From Geosporobacter subterraneus DSM 17957 (lineage in GTDB: Bacteria > Bacillota > Clostridia > Peptostreptococcales > Thermotaleaceae), in the NCBI RefSeq assembly GCF_900142145.1, contig NZ_FQZV01000044.1, positions 1-32,267 of the forward strand: 32,267 bases of DNA, in the 5' to 3' direction. The notes below the pieces were generated by a model that did no database searches, was not told the origin of the DNA, and was given only the letters and a program-made list of their open reading frames with translations. Below, in pieces: positions 7,211 to 13,724 of this stretch. The position numbers and the translations under genes were made by a program. Position 1 is the first letter of the stretch. Each line of letters starts with the position of its first letter.

Positions 7211-7648
7211 TCATTCAATCTCATAAGGCCAGTGGTCGATGCCTCCGTTTAAGACATAGACCTTGGAAAAACCGTTATTACTGAGAATCTCTGCAGCTTT
7301 TGCGCTGGTTTTATCGTTTTTTGCGTAGATCATATAGATTTTTTCCTGATCAAAGGAAGTTAGCTTTTTCTTGAGTTCCTTCTGAGAAATCAGCGTTGCC
7401 TGTGGAAGATGACCCTGCAGGTACTCTTTTTCATCACGGACATCAAATACTACTAGATCAGGATTTTTTTCCATGAGTACTTTAGCTTGTTCAGCGGATA
7501 TCTTCTTATGGGCGTACTTAATCGTTTCTGAGAAAGTTTCATCAGAGCCTGACAGTGCAACAGCTGCTACAATACCAATCACAAGCAGTAAAAGCACAGT
7601 CAAGGCGATGTATAAGGTCCGTCTTTTGAAAACGAAAATTCTTAACAT
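7211..7648 (-). CDS. Membrane-anchored rhodanese-fold protein lacking the catalytic cysteine
   Basis: The 145-residue protein has a basic N-terminus and one membrane helix (residues ~11-32), then a rhodanese domain facing outward: LVVFDVRDEKEYLQGHLPQA, and the closing VLNGGIDHWP. In active rhodaneses the loop reads C-x-x-G-x-x-S. Here it is AKNDKTS, with Ala 109 where the persulfide-carrying Cys belongs. It should therefore be unable to transfer sulfur by the usual mechanism and may bind a ligand or protein instead. The SD GAGGTGA lies 7 bases before ATG. It is transcribed away from the coat-like gene at 7817, and the nearby operon at 8371 encodes a rhodanese domain that does keep its Cys. 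Confidence 0.85.
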   Translation of the reverse strand: MLRIFVFKRRTLYIALTVLLLLVIGIVAAVALSGSDETFSETIKYAHKKISAEQAKVLMEKNPDLVVFDVRDEKEYLQGHLPQATLISQKELKKKLTSFDQEKIYMIYAKNDKTSAKAAEILSNNGFSKVYVLNGGIDHWPYEIE

Positions 7649-7745
7649 ACCGATATCACCTCATCACCTTGTCTCGTACTACTAATATATTTGCGCCAAA
7701 TCAGTTTTATTACTGAAATATTCAGGGAAAATCCATGAGGTCAAG

Positions 7746-7775
7746 CACGGAGGGCAGGCCAAATATCATATGATA
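7746..7775 (+). promoter_or_regulatory. Possible sigma-K promoter for the 145-residue Pro/Tyr-rich protein
   Basis: CATATGATA (7767-7775) matches the sigma-K -10 pattern CATAnnnTA, with CAC 18 bases upstream at 7746-7748 as a candidate -35. The downstream protein looks like a coat protein, which adds some weight. Confidence 0.4.
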
Positions 7776-7816
7776 AAGTGAATAGTAAAATAAGTTAAAC
7801 AAGGAGGGAACCGGCT

Positions 7817-8254
7817 GTGAATAATAACATGTATTATACAAATATGTATGAACAAGCGGCAGAGAGCCTATATCCCCAAATTTATCATGACTTGATTCCC
7901 CATGTACGAAGAGTATGTCAGAGAGTAGACCGGCCCAGTAACGTGATGCCTAATATAATGCCCAATATAATGCCGAACATGATGCCAAATAAGGAGTTGC
8001 TTGACCAGATGGTAGAAGAGGTTTATGATGCCTACCATACAGAGACCCTAGGCAGTCAAAGCAAGGAAAGCTACATGCCTGAGGATGAGTATTACAGTGC
8101 CCGGAGAAACCCATGGAGAAATCCGCTGACAGATTTGATTGGCATTATTTTGATCGGTGAGCTGCTGCGAAGGAGAAGAGGCTTCTACCCCTATCCGACA
8201 CCGTATCCAACTCCATATCCCTATCCGGCTCCAAGCCCATTCCCATACTATTAA
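7817..8254 (+). CDS. Small Pro/Tyr-rich repeat protein, possible spore coat protein
   Basis: Not assigned to a named family. GTG 7817 is preceded by AAGGAGGG. The 145-residue protein begins Asn/Tyr/Met-rich (NNNMYYTNMYEQ). At 7943-7990 it carries four tandem copies of a 12-base unit encoding [VIM]-M-P-N. It then has a helical acidic segment, a short hydrophobic stretch (DLIGIILIGELL) followed by RRRR, and ends in a YPYPTPYP-type tail with alternating Tyr and Pro. Such composition is common in spore coat and exosporium proteins of clostridia, and a sigma-K-like -10 lies upstream; both are suggestive only. It stands alone between a divergent gene and a terminator. Confidence 0.72.
   Translation: MNNNMYYTNMYEQAAESLYPQIYHDLIPHVRRVCQRVDRPSNVMPNIMPNIMPNMMPNKELLDQMVEEVYDAYHTETLGSQSKESYMPEDEYYSARRNPWRNPLTDLIGIILIGELLRRRRGFYPYPTPYPTPYPYPAPSPFPYY
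7943..7990 (+). repeat. Four tandem 12-base units encoding [VIM]MPN
   Basis: Units at 7943, 7955, 7967 and 7979 follow RTR-ATG-CCN-AAY. Third-position differences between the units suggest an old duplication or selection on the peptide. Confidence 0.85.
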
Positions 8255-8261
8255 GCAGGAT

Positions 8262-8288
8262 AAAAACTCTCATTCGAGAGTTTTTTTA
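8262..8288 (+). terminator. Rho-independent terminator
   Basis: 10-bp stem AAAAACTCTC / GAGAGTTTTT with loop ATTC and a T-run. It is immediately followed by the TTGACA of the next promoter. Confidence 0.9.
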
Positions 8289-8317
8289 TTGACATTCTTA
8301 ATAAAAGGGAATAAGAT
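8289..8317 (+). promoter_or_regulatory. Sigma-A promoter of the sulfane-sulfur operon
   Basis: Consensus TTGACA (8289-8294), 17-base spacer, TAAGAT (8312-8317). The start point would be near 8324, just ahead of a GC-rich palindrome. Confidence 0.75.
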
Positions 8318-8333
8318 ATAAATAGAACTAACT

Positions 8334-8349
8334 CACCCCTAGAGGGGAG
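8334..8349 (+). promoter_or_regulatory. Candidate CsoR/CstR-family operator
   Basis: CCCCT-AG-AGGGG (8336-8347) is a palindrome in otherwise AT-rich DNA, about 12-25 bases after the predicted start point. CsoR-family repressors bind G/C-tract inverted repeats of the CCCC-N4-GGGG kind, and CstR controls persulfide genes like those downstream. A CsoR-family gene lies at 12249. The link is inference. Confidence 0.5.
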
Positions 8350-8370
8350 GGACTAGAAAGGGAGAGGATT

Positions 8371-10023
8371 ATGAAAGAGCGTATTCTAATCATCGGTGCC
8401 GTAGCAGCCGGAACGAAGGCTGCGGCTAAAATAAAGCGGGAAAACCCGGCGGCTGAGGTGGTGGTTGTCACGAAGGATCGAGACATTTCCTATGCAGGCT
8501 GCGGGCTTCCTTATTTTATCGGTGGGCTGATTGAAGAAAGAAAAGAGTTGATTGTAAAGACCCCGGAGGACTTTGAGGCAGCCACAGGGGCAACAGTTTG
8601 GACGCTGTGTGAGGCTACAAAGATTTACCCCAAAGAAAAAACTGTAAAAATAGAGAATTTATTAACCAAGGAAGAAACTCTTTTTTCCTATGATAAGCTG
8701 GTGATTGCAACTGGAGCATCGCCCTTTGTTCCCCCTATACCCGGTCGGGAATTAAAAGGGGTTTATACCCTGAGGACCATTGATGATGCTGTGGCGATCC
8801 GGGAAGCTGTAGACCGGGGAAGTGCGAAGAAGGCAGTGATTGTGGGAGGAGGATTTATTGGATTAGAGGTAGCAGAAAACTTAAAAGACAAAGGTGTAGA
8901 GGTTTCTATTGTGGAATTAGTGCCCCATATATTACCCCCCTTTGATGAGGAAATGGCTTTATATGCACAAAACTATATACAGGAGCAGGGCGTGAATATC
9001 TATACCCAGGAAAAGGTGGCTGCTTTTGAAGGGGCTGAGGGGAAGGTTCAACGTGTGATTACAGATCAAAGAGAGCTTGAAGCGGATTTGGTGGTATTAT
9101 CTGTCGGTGTTCGACCCAATACTGCTTTAGCCAAGGAAGCTGGGATAGAAATCGGTACTACGGGTGCCATTAAAACAAATGCATTTATGGAAACCAGTAT
9201 TCCTGACATCTATGCCGTTGGAGATTGTGCGGAAACAAAGCATCTGGTAACCGGTGCACCTGCATGGATTCCTATGGGTTCTACCGCCAACAAGATGGGA
9301 AGAGTAGCTGCGATCAACTTGGCAGATACAGGGAAGGAAAGGTTGCCAGGGGTATTAGGAACTACTATTGTAAAGTTATTTAAGCTAAACGCCGGAAAAA
9401 CAGGGCTTTCAGAAAGAGATGCCAAAAAGGCAGGCTACCAGGTGGAAACAGCTATTGTTCCGGCTAATGACCGGGCCCACTATTATCCCGGATATAGAGA
9501 AATTATTACGAAGCTCATTGTAGATAAAAAAAGCCATAAAGTATTAGGCGCTCAGGTCGTTGGTGAGGGTGTAGTTGATAAGCCCATTGATATTTTGGCG
9601 ACAGCCATTACCCTTGGGGCTAGGGTAGAAGATATAGAAAAACTGGATTTAGCCTATGCACCGCCATTTTCTATGGCCATGGCATCAACCATTGTGGCGG
9701 CTAGCGTAATCGTGAATAAACTAATGGGCAAGTTGGAAGGTATTTCGCCTCTAGAGCTCAAGAAAAAATTAGATTCCCTACAGATAATAGATACAAGGGA
9801 TGAGGGCTCCTACCTCATCGGTGCAATTCCCGGATCTATCCATATTCCCAGTGGAGAGCTTCCATCTCGGATACAATCTTTAGATCCTAATAAGGAAACG
9901 GTTTTAGTCTGCAAGATCGGGAAAAATGCCTATTTATCTTATTTAAAGCTAAAGGCTCTAGGATTTGAAAAGGTAAAGATTTTAGATGGCGGAATTCGTG
10001 CCTATCCATTTGAATTAGAATAA
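8371..10023 (+). CDS. CoA-disulfide/persulfide reductase with C-terminal rhodanese domain
   Basis: FAD- and NAD(P)H-dependent flavoprotein of the CoADR/NPSR group, which reduces CoA disulfides, CoA persulfides or polysulfides. Visible features are the N-terminal FAD-binding turn (IIGAVAAGTKAA), the single redox Cys 44 in SYAGCGLPYF, the NAD-binding VIVGGGFIGLEVAE near residue 155 and the second FAD motif DIYAVGDCAE. A dimerisation domain with the family Tyr-Tyr (AHYYPGY) follows. Residues ~465-550 are a rhodanese domain with Cys 514 in VLVCKIGKNA. The 550-residue length equals the known CoADR-rhodanese fusions. It is the first gene of an operon with TusA- and DsrE2-like genes, and a candidate CsoR-type operator lies in its leader. 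Exact substrate is not decidable from sequence. Confidence 0.92.
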   Translation: MKERILIIGAVAAGTKAAAKIKRENPAAEVVVVTKDRDISYAGCGLPYFIGGLIEERKELIVKTPEDFEAATGATVWTLCEATKIYPKEKTVKIENLLTKEETLFSYDKLVIATGASPFVPPIPGRELKGVYTLRTIDDAVAIREAVDRGSAKKAVIVGGGFIGLEVAENLKDKGVEVSIVELVPHILPPFDEEMALYAQNYIQEQGVNIYTQEKVAAFEGAEGKVQRVITDQRELEADLVVLSVGVRPNTALAKEAGIEIGTTGAIKTNAFMETSIPDIYAVGDCAETKHLVTGAPAWIPMGSTANKMGRVAAINLADTGKERLPGVLGTTIVKLFKLNAGKTGLSERDAKKAGYQVETAIVPANDRAHYYPGYREIITKLIVDKKSHKVLGAQVVGEGVVDKPIDILATAITLGARVEDIEKLDLAYAPPFSMAMASTIVAASVIVNKLMGKLEGISPLELKKKLDSLQIIDTRDEGSYLIGAIPGSIHIPSGELPSRIQSLDPNKETVLVCKIGKNAYLSYLKLKALGFEKVKILDGGIRAYPFELE

Positions 10024-10045
10024 AAAGTGAAGGGAGACTTAGCCG

Positions 10046-10270
10046 ATGGCAGAAATTTTGTTAAATTGTAAGGGATTGCAGTGTCCCGGTCCTATTATGC
10101 AGGTTTTTAAGACAGCAAAGGAAGCGGAGTCAGGAGATACAATACTCGTAAAGGTCACCGATAGGGGCTTTGCAAAGGACATACAAGCCTGGTGCAAAAA
10201 GACAGGAAATGAACTGCTGGAGTTAAACGTAGGAGAAACAGAGATCTCCGCGAAAATTTTAAAGAAATAA
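10046..10270 (+). CDS. TusA-like sulfur carrier protein
   Basis: 74 residues, the normal TusA/SirA length. The sulfur-carrying Cys 13 lies in GLQCPGPIM, a version of the family CPxP motif, and TDRGFAKDIQAWCKKTGN is the usual second half. TusA-type proteins carry a persulfide on this Cys and hand it to partners. It sits 22 bases after the CoADR-rhodanese gene and 12 before a DsrE2-like gene, so it probably shuttles sulfane sulfur between them rather than serving tRNA thiolation. SD GGGAG before ATG. Confidence 0.92.
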   Translation: MAEILLNCKGLQCPGPIMQVFKTAKEAESGDTILVKVTDRGFAKDIQAWCKKTGNELLELNVGETEISAKILKK

Positions 10271-10282
10271 GAGGGTGATCAT

Positions 10283-10756
10283 GTGACAGACAAAAAGACG
10301 ATCATCGTATTCAGTGGGGATATGGATAAGGTTATGGCAAGTCTGATTATTGCCAACGGTGCAGCCGCCATGGGCAATGAGGTGACTATGTTCTTTACCT
10401 TTTGGGGACTGAATACGCTGCGAAGGGCAAAAAAGATAAAGGTTAAAAAAGATTTTATGGAAAGATTGTTTGGTTGGATGATGCCCCGTGGGGCAGAAAA
10501 GTTAGGTCTTTCTAAGATGAATTTTGGCGGAATGGGTGCTCTGATGATGAAAGGGATTATGAAAAAGAAGAATGTCAGCAGCTTACCGGAATTAATAGAC
10601 AGCGCCCAGATGATGGGTGTAAGAATGATCGCCTGCACCATGTCCATGGATGTAATGGGCATTAAGGAAGAGGAATTGATTGAAGGGATCGAATTTGCAG
10701 GAGTAGCCAGTTATCTGGGAGAAGCAGATGAAGCAAATGTAAATCTATTTATATAG
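10283..10756 (+). CDS. DsrE2-like (DsrE/DsrF/DrsH family) sulfurtransferase
   Basis: The 157-residue protein begins KKTIIVFSGDMDKVMASLIIANGAAAMGNEVTMFFTFWGL in outline (typical DsrE fold opening; segments FSGDMDKVMA and NEVTMFFTFWG). It has a Met/Gly-rich middle and the conserved Cys 118 in RMIACTMSMDVMGI, the residue that carries sulfur in DsrE2-type proteins. The C-terminus GVASYLGEAD fits the family. Start is GTG 10283 after GAGGGTGA; the ATG two bases earlier runs straight into TGA. With the two upstream genes it completes a persulfide relay. A membrane association reported for some DsrE2 proteins is not evident here. Confidence 0.88.
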   Translation: MTDKKTIIVFSGDMDKVMASLIIANGAAAMGNEVTMFFTFWGLNTLRRAKKIKVKKDFMERLFGWMMPRGAEKLGLSKMNFGGMGALMMKGIMKKKNVSSLPELIDSAQMMGVRMIACTMSMDVMGIKEEELIEGIEFAGVASYLGEADEANVNLFI

Positions 10757-10767
10757 TAGAAAAAGTT

Positions 10768-10799
10768 GAAAGCGGCTGTTCCAGGGAACTGCCGCTTTC
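10768..10799. terminator. Long hairpin between convergent DsrE2-like and PstS-like genes
   Basis: GAAAGCGGC / GCCGCTTTC (9 bp) extended by an inner GTTCC / GGAAC after a T-T mismatch. On the minus strand a TTTTTC follows three bases later, so it serves the PstS-like gene best and perhaps both. Confidence 0.8.
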
Positions 10800-10808
10800 T
10801 ATATCGGA

Positions 10809-12023
10809 TTATTGCGTAATTGTGATGGTTTGTGTTGTAGCGTTCCAATCTACCTTAGCACCGAAGGCCTCGCTGATAAATCTTACAGGTACTACAGTTC
10901 TGCCGCCGGTTACGATTTTTGCGGGAACATCTAATTTGATTGACTTACCATCTTTTGTTGCAGTAGTTTTGCCGATGGTCAATACAACTTTAGAATTAGA
11001 CCTTGTAGCGGTTACAGTTTGCGCTTTTGCATCCCAGTCAAGCTTTGCACCAAGGGCTTCTAAGATCGCTCTAACAGGTACCAATACTCTTCCGCTTTCA
11101 TTTAACGGTTTTGCATCAAAAGCTACTTTCTTACCATTTACCATTACTGTGATTTCTGTAGGAGCTTGAGGCTTCGGAGTTTCGATTTTTTCTGCTTCTT
11201 TAACAGTTATGTAATCCTTGCCGACAATCTTTTGTCCCTCTGCGCTTAAGATAAAATCGATAAACTGCTTGGCAGCCCCTGTTGGCTTTGTTTTTGCTAA
11301 GAATAAGAAAGGTCTGTAGATTGCATATTTCTTCGCTTTGATGTTAGCTTCTGTTGCTTCTACGCCACTGATTTTTACAGCTGTTACTGTGTTATCCATT
11401 GCACCTAAAGATACGTATCCAACCGCTTCCGGCGTTACTGCAACAGTCTGTTTTACAGCGCCTGTGGAAGGCTGTGTGATTGCTTTGGTGGTTGTGTTGT
11501 CTACAGTTTTACCTGCAGCATCTTTTCCCTGTACACCTGTGATTTCGATGAAGGCTCCCCTTGTTCCGGATCCCTGCTCTCTGGATACTACCACGATGGC
11601 TTTGTCAGAACCGCCAACCTCTTTCCAGTTGGTGATTTCTCCTGTAAAGATTTTCTTCACCTGATCCATTGTTAAATCATTTACTTTGTTAGATGGGTTA
11701 ACAACTACTGCGATACCATCCAATGCGATTTCTACTTCATAAAGTCCTTTTTCTTCAGTTTTTAACTCTCTTGAAGACATACCAATATCAGCAATACCAT
11801 CCTGAGCAGATTTGATTCCTACACCGGAACCGCCGCCCTGTACTTCAATCTTAATATCCTTGTTTTTTTGCATAAAGGCAGCTGCTAATTCTTCTGCAAT
11901 GGGCTGTACTGAAGTAGAGCCTGCAACAACAACTTTTGTTTCTGCTGCAAAAACTGCAGCAGCTGGTGTAAATACGGCGATGATCATTACGAGAACTAAT
12001 AATCTGCTGATCATTTTTTTCAT
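10809..12023 (-). CDS. PstS-like phosphate-binding protein with C-terminal copper-amine-oxidase-N-like repeats
   Basis: The 404-residue protein has a Sec signal ending near AAAVFAAE and no lipobox Cys, so it appears released or wall-bound rather than lipid-anchored. Residues ~27-280 are a phosphate-binding PstS domain: AGSTSVQPIAEEL, GGGSGVGIKS, IADIGMSSRELK, FTGEITNWKEVGG, SREQGSGTRGAF, TPEAVGYVSLG. After the linker TPKPQAPTE come two halves of a copper-amine-oxidase-N-like domain (VPVRAILEALGAKLDWD and VPVRFISEAFGAKVDWN), a module often found on clostridial surface proteins. The start is M12023: AGGGGGA lies 6 bases upstream, unlike the in-frame ATG 24 bases earlier. No pstCAB genes are nearby. 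A surface phosphate-capture role is inferred. Confidence 0.9.
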   Translation of the reverse strand: MKKMISRLLVLVMIIAVFTPAAAVFAAETKVVVAGSTSVQPIAEELAAAFMQKNKDIKIEVQGGGSGVGIKSAQDGIADIGMSSRELKTEEKGLYEVEIALDGIAVVVNPSNKVNDLTMDQVKKIFTGEITNWKEVGGSDKAIVVVSREQGSGTRGAFIEITGVQGKDAAGKTVDNTTTKAITQPSTGAVKQTVAVTPEAVGYVSLGAMDNTVTAVKISGVEATEANIKAKKYAIYRPFLFLAKTKPTGAAKQFIDFILSAEGQKIVGKDYITVKEAEKIETPKPQAPTEITVMVNGKKVAFDAKPLNESGRVLVPVRAILEALGAKLDWDAKAQTVTATRSNSKVVLTIGKTTATKDGKSIKLDVPAKIVTGGRTVVPVRFISEAFGAKVDWNATTQTITITQ

Positions 12024-12096
12024 GAAATTTCCCCCTATAATTTTCATTTTTTATTTTTGAAGAACGAATTCTTAATTGTCTGTCCTTCTAAAAAGT

Positions 12097-12102
12097 ATTA
12101 TA
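12097..12102 (-). promoter_or_regulatory. -10 element of the PstS-like gene
   Basis: TATAAT on the minus strand with a poor -35 (TTTTCC, 17-base spacer). A weak -35 with upstream repeats suits an activator-dependent promoter. Confidence 0.5.
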
Positions 12103-12141
12103 ATTCATAGTGAATCCAAGGAAAATAGACTTGACGGAGTG

Positions 12142-12167
12142 TTAACACAATTTACCATAATTTAACA
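12142..12167. promoter_or_regulatory. Candidate PhoP boxes upstream of the PstS-like gene
   Basis: Three direct repeats at a strict 10-base period on the plus strand: TTAACA (12142), TTACCA (12152), TTAACA (12162). PhoP of Bacillus binds TT[ACT]A[CT]A repeats spaced about 11 bases apart. They lie about 50-75 bases upstream of the predicted start point. Their orientation is opposite to the gene, which leaves some doubt. Confidence 0.45.
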
Positions 12168-12281
12168 AAAACTAGAAATGTTCTTCAAAAAGCAAAACCA
12201 GCTTTTTTTTAAAGGTTATTTATGGCATGATATTAATAATAGGATAAAATGTGTTTTTGGAAAGGAGCTCCATATATGTCG

Positions 12282-12548
12282 AAAGAACAAGCAAAAAAGG
12301 ACGTTATTAATCGGCTGAGAACCATTAAGGGGCATATTTCTGGCATCGAAAAGATGATTGAGGAAGATAAGCCCTGCGATGAGGTGCTGCTGCAGGTTGG
12401 TGCCATTAAGGCATCCATTCATAAGGTAGGCTTATTGATTATGGAAGAGCATGCCAAGGAATGCTTGATCAACATAGAAGAAGGGGAATCGGTCAGTAAA
12501 GATAAGGTTGAGAAGGTATTAAATACCATTGTAAAATATGTAAAATAA
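12282..12548 (+). CDS. csoR: CsoR/CstR-family transcriptional repressor
   Basis: An all-helical DUF156 protein of ~90 residues. The best-supported start is ATG 12276, giving MSKEQAKKD; the in-frame ORF also allows 12249. It has RLRTIKGHISGIEKMIEEDKPCDEV in outline, with Cys 34, His 59 and Cys 63 (numbered from MSKEQ). The spacing 25 and 4 equals the Cu(I)-binding Cys-His-Cys triad of Bacillus CsoR. The persulfide-sensing CstR lacks the His. However, the outer-shell Tyr next to the first Cys is Pro here, and no copper genes are in the window, whereas a persulfide operon with a CsoR-type operator is 4 kb away. Copper or persulfide sensing cannot be separated by sequence alone. Confidence 0.85.
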   Translation, partial: KEQAKKDVINRLRTIKGHISGIEKMIEEDKPCDEVLLQVGAIKASIHKVGLLIMEEHAKECLINIEEGESVSKDKVEKVLNTIVKYVK

Positions 12549-12560
12549 GAACCAAGAAGC

Positions 12561-13019
12561 TTAGGGTTCAGTCTTCAGCAGGGTTTTCCATACGATAGAG
12601 GATATTTCAGGATAGGCTCGGAGAATACCCGCAGTCAGCAGCGGTTTGCCTAAGGATGAAAGCCCTGCCTTTCTGGCATAGCGGCCTCCAAGGACCATCA
12701 TGAGGTTTGCCGCTTCCATGGTATCTGTATATATCAGCTCCTTGAGATCTGTTTTACTGATGGTTATGATGCTTTTAAAGGCATTATGGAACATAGCAGG
12801 TGCATGCTTGCGGCCAAGAGAGTACACCTGATGACCATTAGAATCTTTTCCGTGGAATATTAATCGGCCATCGGGGCCAGGTTGAAATCCATTGGTGGAA
12901 ATGAGTTTCTCAAGGTCACTTTTTTCGGGAATCTGGTCTAGAGGAAGCCGCTTAAGATGAATGGCGGCTGCGATGATAGGACCATAGGTGCCTCCTACGT
13001 CGTGATAGATGATGTACAA
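12561..13019 (-). CDS. DUF3189 family protein, function unknown
   Basis: 152 residues, recognised as DUF3189 from the opening IIYHDVGGTYGPIIAAAIHLKRLP, equivalent to the family pattern YH-x-x-GG-(S/T)...AAAIHLG-LP, and from the later GRLIFHGKDSNGHQVYSLGRK. The family is common in spore-forming Clostridia and has no known activity; the conserved His residues invite a metal or nucleotide role, which is speculation. Start is TTG 13019 with AAGGAA nine bases upstream. The gene is convergent with the CsoR-like gene, 12 bases from its stop, leaving only a small GAACC/GGTTC stem between them. Confidence 0.75.
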   Translation of the reverse strand: MYIIYHDVGGTYGPIIAAAIHLKRLPLDQIPEKSDLEKLISTNGFQPGPDGRLIFHGKDSNGHQVYSLGRKHAPAMFHNAFKSIITISKTDLKELIYTDTMEAANLMMVLGGRYARKAGLSSLGKPLLTAGILRAYPEISSIVWKTLLKTEP

Positions 13020-13162
13020 GGGAAATCATTCCTTTCCATAGCAATCTTATATATTGTTCTCATAGGGAGAAAATTCTATACTTTATCAAATTCTTTACTA
13101 CATTAAGAGGGATTACATTTACTTTAAAAAATGATTACAAAGCCCGTAAAAGACAAGAAATG

Positions 13163-13256
13163 TGTTACAATGAAATCACCCAATCATATTTTATACCACT
13201 TCGTCTCATAGTATATAACTATGAAAGGATGCTGAACCCCAGCATCCTTATTTTTT
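13163..13256 (+). ncRNA. Possible ~80-nt small RNA
   Basis: An extended -10 (TG-T-TACAAT, 13163-13171) is followed by about 80 bases with no ORF or SD, a small hairpin CATAGT-ATATA-ACTATG (13208-13224) and a strong terminator ending at 13256. This promoter-to-terminator unit could be a small RNA. No -35 is evident and the terminator may simply serve the convergent small gene. Confidence 0.3.
13225..13256. terminator. Strong intrinsic terminator
   Basis: 10-bp stem AAGGATGCTG / CAGCATCCTT, 5-base loop, then TATTTTTT on the plus strand; minus-strand tail is short. It lies 3 bases past the end of the small minus-strand gene at 13259. Confidence 0.85.
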
Positions 13257-13258
13257 CG

Positions 13259-13423
13259 CTATAGACCAAGAGGAGTAAGTAGTACTACTAAAATAAGAAA
13301 AAAAAGTAAAAAGCTTGTTGGATGCTCAATACAGTAAGATGTATCTTTCATGATAATTATCAACAGTAAGAAAAAGAATAAGAGGCTACTGCCTGAAAAT
13401 ACCTTGTGCACTGCCGTTGCCAT
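13259..13423 (-). CDS. 54-residue double-hydrophobic membrane protein
   Basis: ATG 13423 is preceded by a perfect AAGGAGGTG five bases away, the best ribosome-binding site in the region. The peptide is MATAVHKVFSGSSLLFF at the start, then two hydrophobic segments (GSSLLFFFLLLIIIM and TSFLLFFLILVVLL) separated by a hydrophilic KDTSYCIEHP. The two segments resemble each other, suggesting an internal duplication, and recall small Phe/Leu-rich sporulation-associated proteins of clostridia (YjcZ/SscA-like). That resemblance is by eye only. It ends in TAG just before a hairpin terminator. Confidence 0.7.
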   Translation of the reverse strand: MATAVHKVFSGSSLLFFFLLLIIIMKDTSYCIEHPTSFLLFFLILVVLLTPLGL

Positions 13424-13573
13424 AAATACACCTCCTTCTATCTTATATTATTCCGAGGAGCAGGGGGATGTACCTGAAAGACAGGAGGAAATATGATAGA
13501 AAAATAAAAAGATTGAGAATATTTATCCAAAAATAGGATTACAAAAACTTAACACACTTAGCATTGATATTGT

Positions 13574-13581
13574 GCTATTAT
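13574..13581 (+). promoter_or_regulatory. Extended -10 promoter for the AbgT transporter
   Basis: TG-C-TATTAT at 13573-13581 fits an extended -10. No good -35 at 17 bases. The start point near 13588 gives a leader of about 137 nt. Confidence 0.45.
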
Positions 13582-13608
13582 TTAAAGTACATGCACGGAG
13601 GACACCGT

Positions 13609-13665
13609 TTTCCTAAAAGAGGAAATCTGCATATTTTTACATTATAATTTCATAATTATGCAGAT
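13609..13665 (+). other. Structured leader before the AbgT transporter
   Basis: Between promoter and gene are a small hairpin TTTCCT-AAAAG-AGGAAA (13610-13626) and a perfect 9-bp inverted repeat ATCTGCATA / TATGCAGAT (13625-13633 and 13657-13665) around a 23-base AT-rich loop. The two overlap by two bases and could be alternative folds. No T-run follows, so it is not a terminator. It may be an operator or an RNA control element. Nothing else was seen in 13441-13724. Confidence 0.4.
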
Positions 13666-13724
13666 ATCGGTTTTATCTACCGGACATATCTTTATCAAAT
13701 AATAAGAAAAGGAGGAAGAAGTGA

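Noticed and set aside
12187-12210. Hairpin AAAAAGC / GCTTTTTTTT upstream of the CsoR-like gene as a terminator
   Set aside because: Only two GC pairs and no gene in front of it on that strand; likely chance in AT-rich DNA.
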